Positions 37,984 through 45,328 of a stretch of 64,000 nucleotides of DNA are shown here, piece after piece. Source of the stretch: Hyphococcus flavus (GTDB lineage Bacteria; Pseudomonadota; Alphaproteobacteria; Caulobacterales; Parvularculaceae); contig NZ_CP118166.1 in assembly GCF_028748065.1 (NCBI RefSeq), positions 201,501 to 265,500 of the forward strand. The letters are read 5' to 3'. The position numbers and the translations under genes were made by a program. Under the pieces are notes generated by a model, which was not told the origin of the DNA, searched no databases, and saw only the letters and a program-made list of their open reading frames with translations. Within the stretch, counting starts at the first letter, position 1, and every line of letters starts with the position of its first letter.

Positions 37984-38217
37984 CTATTGACCGCAAGGCC
38001 GGTTGCGGGCCCGGAATGATCGCAAGCCTGCGACCGCGATGAGAATCACGGCCAGCGTGATCGCCAGTCTGACGGCTAAGCCCGCCGCACCACCAAGCGC
38101 GAAGGCGCTATCGGCCAGCGCAGTCAGCCCGAAGGCGGCGGCTGCAGCGATGACCACGGTAACGATCAGGCCCAGAATGGTTGGGCAGCCGCCCCTCCCT
38201 TTTTGATACTCGTTCAT
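37984..38217 (-). CDS. Small two-helix membrane protein
   Basis: 77 residues, two membrane helices (about 13-35 and 42-65), short Arg-rich C-terminus ending RARNRPCGQ. AGGAG lies 7 bases before the ATG. First gene of a two-gene unit behind an operator-rich promoter. No family recognised. Confidence 0.75.
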   Translation of the reverse strand: MNEYQKGRGGCPTILGLIVTVVIAAAAAFGLTALADSAFALGGAAGLAVRLAITLAVILIAVAGLRSFRARNRPCGQ

Positions 38218-38298
38218 CTTTTCACTCCTGAATTTCCACGTCGGCCAAACAGCCAGCGCGCATGTTTAAATCATTGTTTTTGCTACGTTTTACATTTA

Positions 38299-38314
38299 GT
38301 AAAGCGTGCTTTAC
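38299..38314. promoter_or_regulatory. Operator candidate over the transcription start of the small-membrane-protein unit
   Basis: GTAAAGC-GT-GCTTTAC is a 7-bp perfect inverted repeat with a 2-base spacer. A second half-site TTTAC (38289-38293) pairs with GTAAA (38299-38303). It sits immediately after the -10 box at 38316-38321, where a repressor would block initiation. Confidence 0.5.
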
Positions 38315-38315
38315 A

Positions 38316-38344
38316 TATATAATGTCAAGAACCCTTTACGTCAA
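38316..38344 (-). promoter_or_regulatory. Sigma70-type promoter of the small-membrane-protein unit
   Basis: On the minus strand TTGACG (38344-38339), a 17-base spacer, then TATATA (38321-38316). A second TTGACA (38330-38325 region) lies within the spacer, giving direct repeats of TTCTTGAC 16 bases apart. Start of transcription is predicted near 38309, inside the operator palindrome. Confidence 0.5.
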
Positions 38345-38402
38345 GAACTCTTGACACAAAGGCAATATTTTTCTCATCCGACTGAGTAGAAACCCCTGCT
38401 AC

Positions 38403-38436
38403 ATCATCGGGCGATAAGGTAGCATCACCCGATGAT
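38403..38436. repeat. Inverted repeat between the Zn-ribbon and small membrane genes
   Basis: ATCATCGGG and CCCGATGAT form a perfect 9-bp inverted repeat with a 16-base loop, about 100 bp downstream of the Zn-ribbon gene stop (minus strand). Terminator or operator; no T run on either side. Confidence 0.3.
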
Positions 38437-38533
38437 CTGGATTCTTAGTTGCCGCGCCGGATTTGCTAAAAACCGAATTCCACTTTTTCGCCCGGCGCTC
38501 GAGCAACTCAATAATTTTGCAAAAAATCGAGCC

Positions 38534-38800
38534 CTAGCTCAGCTCAACCTCATTGAGTGCGGCCGCATCTTCAAAACAGCCGAGACAGATAACCCCGATA
38601 TTGCCAGGCCCGAGCTTGTCGAAGTCATCCTGAGACAGAGAGTTGCACTGATCGCAGATGGCGTCCCAAACGCCGTCCGGCCCTCGTGACCACCAGAAAC
38701 CTTTCGGCTCTCCCTCGCGGATTGATTCAATAATATGCACGCAGACAAACGTCTGGGGCTGTTTGCCGTGGGTGCCGCAGGTGACGGATGGGACTTTCAT
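38534..38800 (-). CDS. Small Cys-rich, zinc-ribbon-like protein
   Basis: 88 residues from the ATG at 38800. Probable zinc ligands: CGTHG (about 8-12), CVHII (20-24), CDQCN (about 50-53) and CLGC (71-74). The pattern CxxHG...FVCxH...CxxC...CxGC is seen in small conserved bacterial proteins of unknown function. Lies about 270 bp downstream of the N-methyltransferase gene in an AT-rich segment. Confidence 0.65.
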   Translation of the reverse strand: MKVPSVTCGTHGKQPQTFVCVHIIESIREGEPKGFWWSRGPDGVWDAICDQCNSLSQDDFDKLGPGNIGVICLGCFEDAAALNEVELS

Positions 38801-39068
38801 AGTTGCCTTTTCTAGCGCCCTTTTCGAAAGACGCAAAAAACACTGCAAAATGGGTCTTCGAGATGAGGCTGTTATCTTTTATTGAATGTCTTAGAAAGGC
38901 AAAAAAGCACTGTCGGCCCCAGCACCCGTTTTATAAATTCATTGCGGTCAGTCGGGTAAAACCTTTGTTTTAAGACGGCACCCTAAGCAATTGCTTCATG
39001 TCAAATATATGCATGTAGCCTGAAAAAAGTTTTTTTGAACTTACCTGCATTTTGCTCCGGTGAGCCTT

Positions 39069-39809
39069 TTAATTTTCATGTCCCCCTATACCCGGAACAA
39101 AAAGCGTCGATACCCCGCTCACATTCGCTTCTTTCAAGCGCTTCAGCGGAACAGGCTCAATTTTTGGGCTAACTTCCGAGTACAGTGACGCCTCATAGAC
39201 AGTTACAACATGCTCACCGCCATAAGTTTCTGACAAGCGTCTCGAAAGCAGCTCAAGACCTTCAAGTTTTTGCTTGTTCTCCCCAACGCCGCTGTGTCCT
39301 ATGTGGCAAATCTGCAAGAGAATTAGTGAGGCTCTAGAGTCTAGAGCATAACATTTATCAACGAAATCTGGCGCTCTATAACATTGCATCCCATGTCTGG
39401 GGTCAGCCCCTAAATCGGCAAACAAACTATCCAACGCAGAAATCGCGGGATACATTTTGGCGGAAAAGCCTTCTGCGCGGGCGCGCCGAACAATCTCATG
39501 AGGAGCAAAGCAGCAAACACCGGGATGGCCATAGGAAACCATGCAGACATTCAAGCCCTTGCGTAAATCTGCAATCGCAGCGTCAACCCAAGAATTATAG
39601 CTGTCCTGTCGCTGTTTGCCAGGAATGTATTCTAACATTTTTGCATTGGGATTAAGCTTCTGGATCATTTTTGCTGAATCCGATTCGGCTGTCCCGTAAT
39701 AAACTACATCAGCTTTCTTTATCTGATCCAAAGCCTCTTGTGTTACATGCGCCAAATAGGTCATTCCCAACCCAACAACGGCGAATGACGGTTCAGAGTT
39801 TTTAGCCAT
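39069..39809 (-). CDS. Borosin-type (OphMA/SonM-like) peptide N-methyltransferase homologue
   Basis: 246 residues, tetrapyrrole-methylase fold. Early VVGLGMTYLAHVTQEAL is the SAM-binding start. QRQDSY keeps an Arg-x3-Tyr pair where OphMA has its catalytic Arg72/Tyr76. SYGHPGVCC, ARAEGFSAKMYPAISALDSLFADLG and later VVTVYEASLYSEVSPKIEPVPL match the split borosin methyltransferase SonM along the whole length as I remember it. That family methylates backbone amides of a precursor peptide. No C-terminal core peptide is fused, and no convincing precursor lies adjacent. GAGG precedes the ATG by 5 bases. Confidence 0.75.
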   Translation of the reverse strand: MAKNSEPSFAVVGLGMTYLAHVTQEALDQIKKADVVYYGTAESDSAKMIQKLNPNAKMLEYIPGKQRQDSYNSWVDAAIADLRKGLNVCMVSYGHPGVCCFAPHEIVRRARAEGFSAKMYPAISALDSLFADLGADPRHGMQCYRAPDFVDKCYALDSRASLILLQICHIGHSGVGENKQKLEGLELLSRRLSETYGGEHVVTVYEASLYSEVSPKIEPVPLKRLKEANVSGVSTLFVPGIGGHEN

Positions 39810-40156
39810 GTTTGCCTCGGGTATAGCTCGCCAATAGTCGCCGTCGCAATCTACAGAATAGAACCTTCTTTATCGTTTAATATAACTATTAGCAATACAC
39901 GTGTCTCTACGTGTATTCCACATAAATTCAGGCTAGTTTTCAGGAAAGAGCCAGCTTTGTAAGGTGATGACGCGCTATTAGTCTATACGACTTGTTTTAG
40001 GCTTTTCCTGGCGCTTCATGAAGCTCTACCCTCGCCCACTCGCCGCCAGAAACCTTTCGTATTAACCCCGCGGATCGATACAATAGATGTATACAGATGA
40101 ATTTCTATGACTGCTTGCTGTTGGCGACGCAACTGACGAAAGGGAGTTTCATCTTA
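39810..40156. other. AT-rich upstream region of the methyltransferase with a 9-bp inverted repeat
   Basis: 347 bp with no ORF longer than about 15 codons on either strand. AATACACGT (39894-39902) and ACGTGTATT (39909-39917) form a perfect 9-bp inverted repeat with a 6-base spacer, about 85 bp before the methyltransferase ATG, likely an operator. No T run. Confidence 0.45.
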
Positions 40157-41185
40157 CTATTCTTCCGCCATGCCTTCATTCACCTCCAGAGGCGATGCGG
40201 ACAACGCTTCGCAATGCTGTGCGATGACATCTAATGGACACACTGCCCCAAGCATCGCGACCGTGCGGTCGCGCATCAACCGCCCTTGTGATGAATCAAG
40301 TTCATAGGTGAAGCCGCCAGAAAGTAATGCTTCAACCTTATAGTCAAAGCTCGCCTTGTCGGTTTCGTTCAGTTGCGCATATTTTTCGAGTATGCCTCTC
40401 ACGTTCGCCGTGTCGCTGGTATCTGCGAGATACGCCAACATGGCGTTCGTCAGAACGGACACTTCCGGGAAACTGCGGTAGCTTAGTTTTTTTAGTTGAT
40501 CCTTGAGCAGTCCATAATAAACCGCCTGTTCGCTGTTTTCATCAAACCATGATTGCGGCGCGTCCGGAGCCGAAAGCGTTTGATCGGCCAGTTCAACAGC
40601 GAATAAAAAAGAGCCGTCGGGGTCCTCTTCAAATATGCGTGGCGCGGCCTCTAGCAACCTGAGGCACAGATCGAGCCGTCCCGCGTCAGAGAACACATCA
40701 AGTAGCATGATTGCAGGCTCGGAAATCATCGCCTTGCTGGCGGCGCGTTCTGCCGCGCTTAAATCCTCATTCTCGACATAGTCATTGTACCAGACGCCCA
40801 TTTTTTCGATCGCAGCAACAGCTTCCTGATCGTCGAAATCCTTGTCGATGTCGATTTTCGCGGCCTGAAACGACAGGCGCGCCGCATCCATGCCGAGTCG
40901 AGCCTGGGACAGCTCCCGTTCGAGCGCCGTATTCACGCGCGTTTCAATCCGCATATCGAGAAGCTCGTTGACCAAAAAGCCGCCTCCCGCCATGAGCAGC
41001 GCAATCACAGCCGAAAGGCCGGTGATGATCATGTTCCGTGAACGGTCGTTGCGCGCCTCGACCTCGTCGATTACCGCCTTTGCCGCATGCGTTACCAGCA
41101 ATTCGTGATAATGCGGATTGACCTGGTAACTGTCTCCAGCTTCCGGGTTTTCCGGTTTGTTCATCTTATTGTCCTGATCAGTCAT
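40157..41185 (-). CDS. Single-pass membrane protein with a large helical extracytoplasmic domain
   Basis: 342 residues. Polar N-terminus (about 1-50), one membrane segment (about 51-73, MIITGLSAVIALLMAGGGFLV), then a mostly helical domain of about 260 residues with repeated Leu/Ala patterns that resemble a tetratricopeptide-like or coiled fold without clear repeats. No family recognised. Directly follows the TonB-C-like gene, 54 bp away. Confidence 0.7.
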   Translation of the reverse strand: MTDQDNKMNKPENPEAGDSYQVNPHYHELLVTHAAKAVIDEVEARNDRSRNMIITGLSAVIALLMAGGGFLVNELLDMRIETRVNTALERELSQARLGMDAARLSFQAAKIDIDKDFDDQEAVAAIEKMGVWYNDYVENEDLSAAERAASKAMISEPAIMLLDVFSDAGRLDLCLRLLEAAPRIFEEDPDGSFLFAVELADQTLSAPDAPQSWFDENSEQAVYYGLLKDQLKKLSYRSFPEVSVLTNAMLAYLADTSDTANVRGILEKYAQLNETDKASFDYKVEALLSGGFTYELDSSQGRLMRDRTVAMLGAVCPLDVIAQHCEALSASPLEVNEGMAEE

Positions 41186-41239
41186 TGGTCCGCTCGTTTT
41201 GACCTGCTGTTCAGGTCGTGCTGATGGTGATTTGCACTA

Positions 41240-41662
41240 TTACGACGCTAACTGCATTGTTATTGTTTCCAATAAGCCTGTCGCACCATCCACGGTTTTC
41301 TCATAACGCCACTTCAATACTGCAGTCGCCGCAGCTTTATTGAGACATTCGTTGGTCGTTCTTGTAATTCTGACATTATGAGGCTTACCATCGGAATCGA
41401 CGTCAAACAAAAGCTCAACAGCTTCTACTTGCTGGGCACGACGCATACACCGTTCAGGATAACGTGGAGCACACCGATATACGAGCTTTGGGACGCCTGA
41501 ATAATTTTCATCTACATACCGATAGCGTTTGGGACACTGTCCGGCTCGTTCAACACCCGACGCTATTGGTGGGTCATAAACCACCACCTCGGCCCGGCTC
41601 TCTGAAGCAAAAATAGTCCCTGCGAACACAGCGAAAGCAAGAAGCGAAATTAACAGGCGCAT
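41240..41662 (-). CDS. Exported TonB C-terminal-like protein
   Basis: 140 residues. A signal peptide (MRLLISLLAFAVFAGTIFA) precedes a TonB_C-like fold: YRCAPRYPERCMRRAQQVEAVELLFDVDSDGKPHNVRITRTTNECLNKAAATAVLKWRYE. Two to four Cys may form disulfides. It lacks the membrane anchor and Pro-rich linker of true TonB, so energy transduction is doubtful. A strong AGGAGG sits upstream and the nuoD stop is 24 bp away, so it is probably co-transcribed with nuoD. Confidence 0.78.
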   Translation of the reverse strand: MRLLISLLAFAVFAGTIFASESRAEVVVYDPPIASGVERAGQCPKRYRYVDENYSGVPKLVYRCAPRYPERCMRRAQQVEAVELLFDVDSDGKPHNVRITRTTNECLNKAAATAVLKWRYEKTVDGATGLLETITMQLAS

Positions 41663-41686
41663 ACCCCCTCCTCAAAGAGAGGCAAG

Positions 41687-42907
41687 TTACCGGTCAATCT
41701 CGCCAAAAACAATGTCGAGCGAGCCGAGGATCGCGGAGACATCAGCCAGCATATGGCCTCTGTTCATCCAGTCCATGGCCTGCAGGTGCGGATAGCCAGG
41801 CGCGCGGATCTTGCACTTGTAGGGCTTATTTGAGCCGTCAGAAACAAGATAAACACCGAACTCGCCCTTCGGCGCCTCGACGGCGGCGTAAACCTCACCC
41901 GCCGGCACGTGAAAGCCTTCCGTGTACAGCTTAAAGTGATGAATGAGCGCCTCCATGGAGCCCTTCATCTTGTCGCGGCGCGGCGGCGCGACCTTGCCAT
42001 CCGTTGTCATCACCGGCCCCGGCGTTTCGCGCAGCTTCTGGATCGCCTGCTTCATGATGTGAACGGACTGGTACATCTCCTCCATCCGGCAGAGATAACG
42101 GTCGTAACAATCGCCGTTTTTGCCGAGCGGAATTTTGAAATCGTATTCATCATAGGTCTCGTAGGGCTGCGCGCGGCGCAAATCCCACTGAATGCCCGAG
42201 CCGCGCACCATCACGCCGGAGAAGCCCCACTGGAACGCTTCTTCGCGGCTGACGACGCCGATATCCACGTTGCGCTGCTTGAAGATGCGGTTGTCGGTGA
42301 TGAGGGTTTCAATGTCCTTCATCTTTTGCGGGAACTGGTCGCACCACGCATCGATATCGTTGATGAGTTGTTCAGGGAGGTCCTGGTGCACGCCGCCAAC
42401 ACGGAAATAGGCCGCATGCATGCGTGAACCCGACGCACGCTCGTAAAACACCATCAGCTTTTCGCGTTCCTCAAAGCCCCAGACCGGCGGCGTAAGCGCG
42501 CCAACGTCCATCGCCTGCGTCGTGACGTTAAGGATATGATTAAGGATGCGGCCAATCTCGCAGAAAAGAACGCGAATATGTTGGGCGCGTTTCGGCACTT
42601 CGATGCCGAGCAGTTTTTCCGCCGCGAGGCAGAAAGCGTGCTCCTGATTCATCGGCGCCACGTAATCCAAACGGTCGAAATACGGGATCGCCTGTAAATA
42701 GGTTTTATGCTCGATCAGCTTTTCCGTGCCGCGGTGAAGCAGGCCGATATGCGGATCAACGCGTTCAACGATCTCGCCGTCAAGCTCAAGCACCAGGCGC
42801 AACACGCCATGCGCCGCGGGGTGCTGCGGGCCGAAGTTGATGGTGAACTGACGCTCAGAGGATGAGTCAGATGTGGAATCTTCAGGCGCTACGTGTCCGT
42901 CAGCCAT
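41687..42907 (-). CDS. nuoD: NADH-quinone oxidoreductase subunit D
   Basis: 406 residues from the ATG at 42907 (GGAG 8 bases upstream; a TTG two codons earlier is possible). 49-kDa-type subunit: [36 protein letters not shown] with quinone-site His, and conserved [15 protein letters not shown]. Separated from nuoC by the S23 insertion. Confidence 0.97.
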   Translation of the reverse strand: MADGHVAPEDSTSDSSSERQFTINFGPQHPAAHGVLRLVLELDGEIVERVDPHIGLLHRGTEKLIEHKTYLQAIPYFDRLDYVAPMNQEHAFCLAAEKLLGIEVPKRAQHIRVLFCEIGRILNHILNVTTQAMDVGALTPPVWGFEEREKLMVFYERASGSRMHAAYFRVGGVHQDLPEQLINDIDAWCDQFPQKMKDIETLITDNRIFKQRNVDIGVVSREEAFQWGFSGVMVRGSGIQWDLRRAQPYETYDEYDFKIPLGKNGDCYDRYLCRMEEMYQSVHIMKQAIQKLRETPGPVMTTDGKVAPPRRDKMKGSMEALIHHFKLYTEGFHVPAGEVYAAVEAPKGEFGVYLVSDGSNKPYKCKIRAPGYPHLQAMDWMNRGHMLADVSAILGSLDIVFGEIDR

Positions 42908-42932
42908 TAGCAACGCTCCGCGTTGGCGAGTG

Positions 42933-42944
42933 AGTAGTGCGTAG
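42933..42944. repeat. Left inverted repeat flanking the S23 gene
   Basis: AGTAGTGCGTAG, an exact reverse complement of CTACGCACTACT at 43360-43371 on the other side of the four-helix-bundle gene. Further partial repeats (GTACGTAG here) occur inside each arm. Confidence 0.65.
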
Positions 42945-42967
42945 TTCGTTGTACGTAGAATTTCATA

Positions 42968-43348
42968 TTATGTGTCGCTTCGTGACTTGCTCTGAACAGA
43001 ATTGATTAATCCGCGCATCATTTTTCCAAGTTCGTCAGTTCTTTCCAGCAGGGACGTTACCCTGTCTGGATTGAGCATGCCTAGCCGGCCCGCCAAAATG
43101 ATATGCGTTTCAAGCTCTTTGATAGAGCCCTGCGAAATTCGCAGAAACTGAATGAATGACCCGTCGCTGTCCCGGCCATAACCTTCAGCAATGTTTGCAG
43201 CGATTGAAACGGAACAGCGCCGCATTTGCGAAGTCATGCCGTATAGCTCTTCCTTCGGGAAAGCGCTTGTCGCTTCGTAACATATCTCGGCGAGGTCCAT
43301 GGCTTTTTGCCAGACCTTGAGATTGCGAAATGAAACGTCATTCGTCAT
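42968..43348 (-). CDS. Four-helix-bundle (23S rRNA intervening sequence) protein
   Basis: 126 residues, the full S23/four-helix-bundle family: FRNLKVWQKAMDLAEICYEAT, LYGMTSQMRRCSVSIAANIAEGYGR, FLRISQGSIKELETHIILA. The family is often found in mobile or intervening sequences; members are small homopentameric helical proteins of uncertain role. It sits alone between nuoC and nuoD and is enclosed by 12-bp inverted repeats, so it looks like an inserted element. AGGAAGG precedes the ATG. Confidence 0.88.
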   Translation of the reverse strand: MTNDVSFRNLKVWQKAMDLAEICYEATSAFPKEELYGMTSQMRRCSVSIAANIAEGYGRDSDGSFIQFLRISQGSIKELETHIILAGRLGMLNPDRVTSLLERTDELGKMMRGLINSVQSKSRSDT

Positions 43349-43359
43349 TTTCTGCCTTC

Positions 43360-43371
43360 CTACGCACTACT
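43360..43371. repeat. Right inverted repeat flanking the S23 gene
   Basis: CTACGCACTACT, the exact reverse complement of the repeat at 42933-42944. The next bases (TACGACGCACTA) repeat the theme, giving a small cluster of TACG/CGTA units on each side. Confidence 0.65.
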
Positions 43372-43388
43372 TACGACGCACTAAGCGC

Positions 43389-43988
43389 TCACTCAGCCTT
43401 TTCATCACCCGGCAACACATATTGCGCGCCTTCCCACGGGCTGAGGTAATCGAAATTGCGGTATTCCTGAACGAGCTTCACCGGCTCGTAGACGACGCGC
43501 TTTTGCTCATCGTCATAGCGCACCTCGACATGGCCGGTAAGCGGGAAGTCCTTGCGCAACGGGAAGCCTTCGAAACCATAGTCCGTCAGGATACGGCGCA
43601 GATCCGGGTGACCGGAGAAGACGACGCCATACATGTCGAATGCTTCACGCTCGAACCAGTCGGCGCACGGGTAAACGCCGGTGATCGTCGGGATCGATTC
43701 ATCTTCCGCCACCTGCGCCTTCACCCTGATGCGCGTATTATTGTGCATGGAAAGCAAGTGATAGACGATATCGAACCTTTTCGACCGGCCCGGATAATCG
43801 ACCGCCGTCAGATCGATCAGCACCAGAAACTTCGCCAGCGGATCGTCACGCAGGAAAGTTAAAACATGCGCAATGCGGTCGGCGCGGGCGTCAACCGTCA
43901 ACTCGCCATATTCGACCCGCCATGAATGGATGTCGGCGTCAATGGTCGCGGCGATGTGCTCGCCCAGTTCTTTCAGTTCTTCAGTCAT
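43389..43988 (-). CDS. nuoC: NADH-quinone oxidoreductase subunit C
   Basis: 199 residues. 30-kDa-type subunit: PSITGVYP-like segment [52 protein letters not shown] is the family signature. The start overlaps the end of the small membrane protein gene by 8 bp. Confidence 0.96.
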   Translation of the reverse strand: MTEELKELGEHIAATIDADIHSWRVEYGELTVDARADRIAHVLTFLRDDPLAKFLVLIDLTAVDYPGRSKRFDIVYHLLSMHNNTRIRVKAQVAEDESIPTITGVYPCADWFEREAFDMYGVVFSGHPDLRRILTDYGFEGFPLRKDFPLTGHVEVRYDDEQKRVVYEPVKLVQEYRNFDYLSPWEGAQYVLPGDEKAE

Positions 43989-44217
43989 TTTCAGCTATCG
44001 TTTTGTTATGAAACCGTCTTAACCGCTCGAAGTGGTACGTAAAAAACAAACCGAACATTCCAAAGATATATACGGTTATAAACTGAAAAAAATTCAGTTC
44101 CGGTAATGCAAATTTTGCGAAGCAGTATGCGATCATGTGAGAAGCCATGAAGACTGGCGCATCTATACGCCAATCGGAGTAAGGTGGTCGCCCAAATAAC
44201 GGCACCTTCTTCCTCAC
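43981..44217 (-). CDS. Small membrane protein coupled between nuoB and nuoC
   Basis: 78 residues. Basic N-terminus, a hydrophobic segment (about 22-38) and a second (about 42-62), then Arg/Lys-rich [11 protein letters not shown]. Its ATG overlaps the nuoB stop by 4 bp (ATGA) and its end overlaps nuoC by 8 bp, so it is translationally linked to both neighbours. Not a standard complex I subunit and no family recognised. An accessory, assembly or lineage-specific subunit is possible. Confidence 0.62.
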   Translation of the reverse strand: MRKKVPLFGRPPYSDWRIDAPVFMASHMIAYCFAKFALPELNFFQFITVYIFGMFGLFFTYHFERLRRFHNKTIAEND

Positions 44218-44783
44218 CGAACAATGCTCCCTTCACGGCGGATCTTCTTCTGCAGTTGCAGCACGCCATAGACGAGTGCTTCCGCCGTCGGCGGGCAGCC
44301 CGGCACATAGATATCCACCGGCACGACGCGATCGCAACCGCGCACCACCGCATAGGAATAATGATAATAGCCGCCGCCATTGGCGCAGGAGCCCATGGAG
44401 ATGACGTAGCGCGGGTTCGGCATCTGGTCGTAAACCTTGCGCAAGGCCGGCGCCATCTTGTTGGTGAGCGTGCCGGCGACGATCATTACATCCGACTGGC
44501 GTGGGGATGCGCGCGGCGCGAAGCCGAAGCGTTCAAGGTCGTAACGCGGCATCGACGCCTGCATCATTTCAACGGCGCAACAGGCAAGCCCGAAGGTCAT
44601 CCACATGAGTGAACCCGTGCGGGCCCAGTTGATCAACGCGTCTGCGGGCGCGGTGAAAAACCCGCGGTCCGCAAGCTGGTCTGAAAGCTCGCCAAAGAAC
44701 GGATCTTTCGCTGTCGGGTTATAGCCCGGCGACCCGGCGCGCGCGGCGGTGCCATAGGGAAGTTTCGTTTCTTCTAGCGCCAT
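44214..44783 (-). CDS. nuoB: NADH-quinone oxidoreductase subunit B
   Basis: 189 residues from the ATG at 44783 (AGGAGC upstream; overlaps nuoA). N2 cluster ligands: [33 protein letters not shown] and [18 protein letters not shown]. Terminal [4Fe-4S] cluster that passes electrons to quinone. Confidence 0.97.
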   Translation of the reverse strand: MALEETKLPYGTAARAGSPGYNPTAKDPFFGELSDQLADRGFFTAPADALINWARTGSLMWMTFGLACCAVEMMQASMPRYDLERFGFAPRASPRQSDVMIVAGTLTNKMAPALRKVYDQMPNPRYVISMGSCANGGGYYHYSYAVVRGCDRVVPVDIYVPGCPPTAEALVYGVLQLQKKIRREGSIVR

Positions 44784-45169
44784 TCCAGCGCTCCTTTCTT
44801 CCACTCGTAGAGGAAGCCCACAGCGAACACCAAGAGGAATACAAACATCGACCAGAAGGCGAAAATCTGAAATCCGCGATCCATGCCGAGTTCGGGATTG
44901 AACAGCGCCACTGCCCAGGGGAAAAGGAACGCCACGTCGAGATCGACGATGATGAACAGGATCGCGACGATATAGAACTGAACGTCGAACTTCATCCGCG
45001 CGTCATCAAAGGCGTTGAACCCGCATTCATAGGTCGAGACTTTTTCAGGATCGGGCTCGTTCGGGGCGATGATCGCCGGGGCCACGAGAAAACCGATGGC
45101 CAGCGCCGTCGCAATCCCGAAAAAGACGAGAATGGGCAGCCAGTCGAGCAAAAATTCAGGGGTCGCCAT
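44774..45169 (-). CDS. nuoA: NADH-quinone oxidoreductase subunit A
   Basis: 131 residues, three membrane helices. [41 protein letters not shown] is the family signature. First gene of the nuo series; AAAGGAG precedes it. The leader has a GC-rich hairpin at 45193-45209. Confidence 0.97.
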   Translation of the reverse strand: MATPEFLLDWLPILVFFGIATALAIGFLVAPAIIAPNEPDPEKVSTYECGFNAFDDARMKFDVQFYIVAILFIIVDLDVAFLFPWAVALFNPELGMDRGFQIFAFWSMFVFLLVFAVGFLYEWKKGALEWR

Positions 45170-45192
45170 GTGGCGCAGCTCCTTTACTTAAA

Positions 45193-45209
45193 GGGCGGCG
45201 GGACCGCCC
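45193..45209 (-). promoter_or_regulatory. Hairpin in the nuoA leader
   Basis: On the minus strand GGGCGG and CCGCCC form a 6-bp stem with a 5-base loop, followed by TTTAAG, about 25 bases before the nuoA ATG. Could be a weak attenuator, a terminator of the upstream lipoprotein gene, or a chance hairpin. Confidence 0.3.
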
Positions 45210-45328
45210 CTCTTCAATGCTGGCCGGAACCTAGAAAGCTGCGCCGCCAAACGCAACGCGATTCCGGGCCGGTGAGGCTGAAAATCGCAGGGATTTTGGC
45301 GATTTATGGCTCGGACCGGACGCGCGTC

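Noticed and set aside
38970-39050. 26-residue ORF after the methyltransferase as a borosin precursor
   Set aside because: It is too short for the borosin-binding domain and lacks any resemblance to known precursors. Kept only as a weak candidate.
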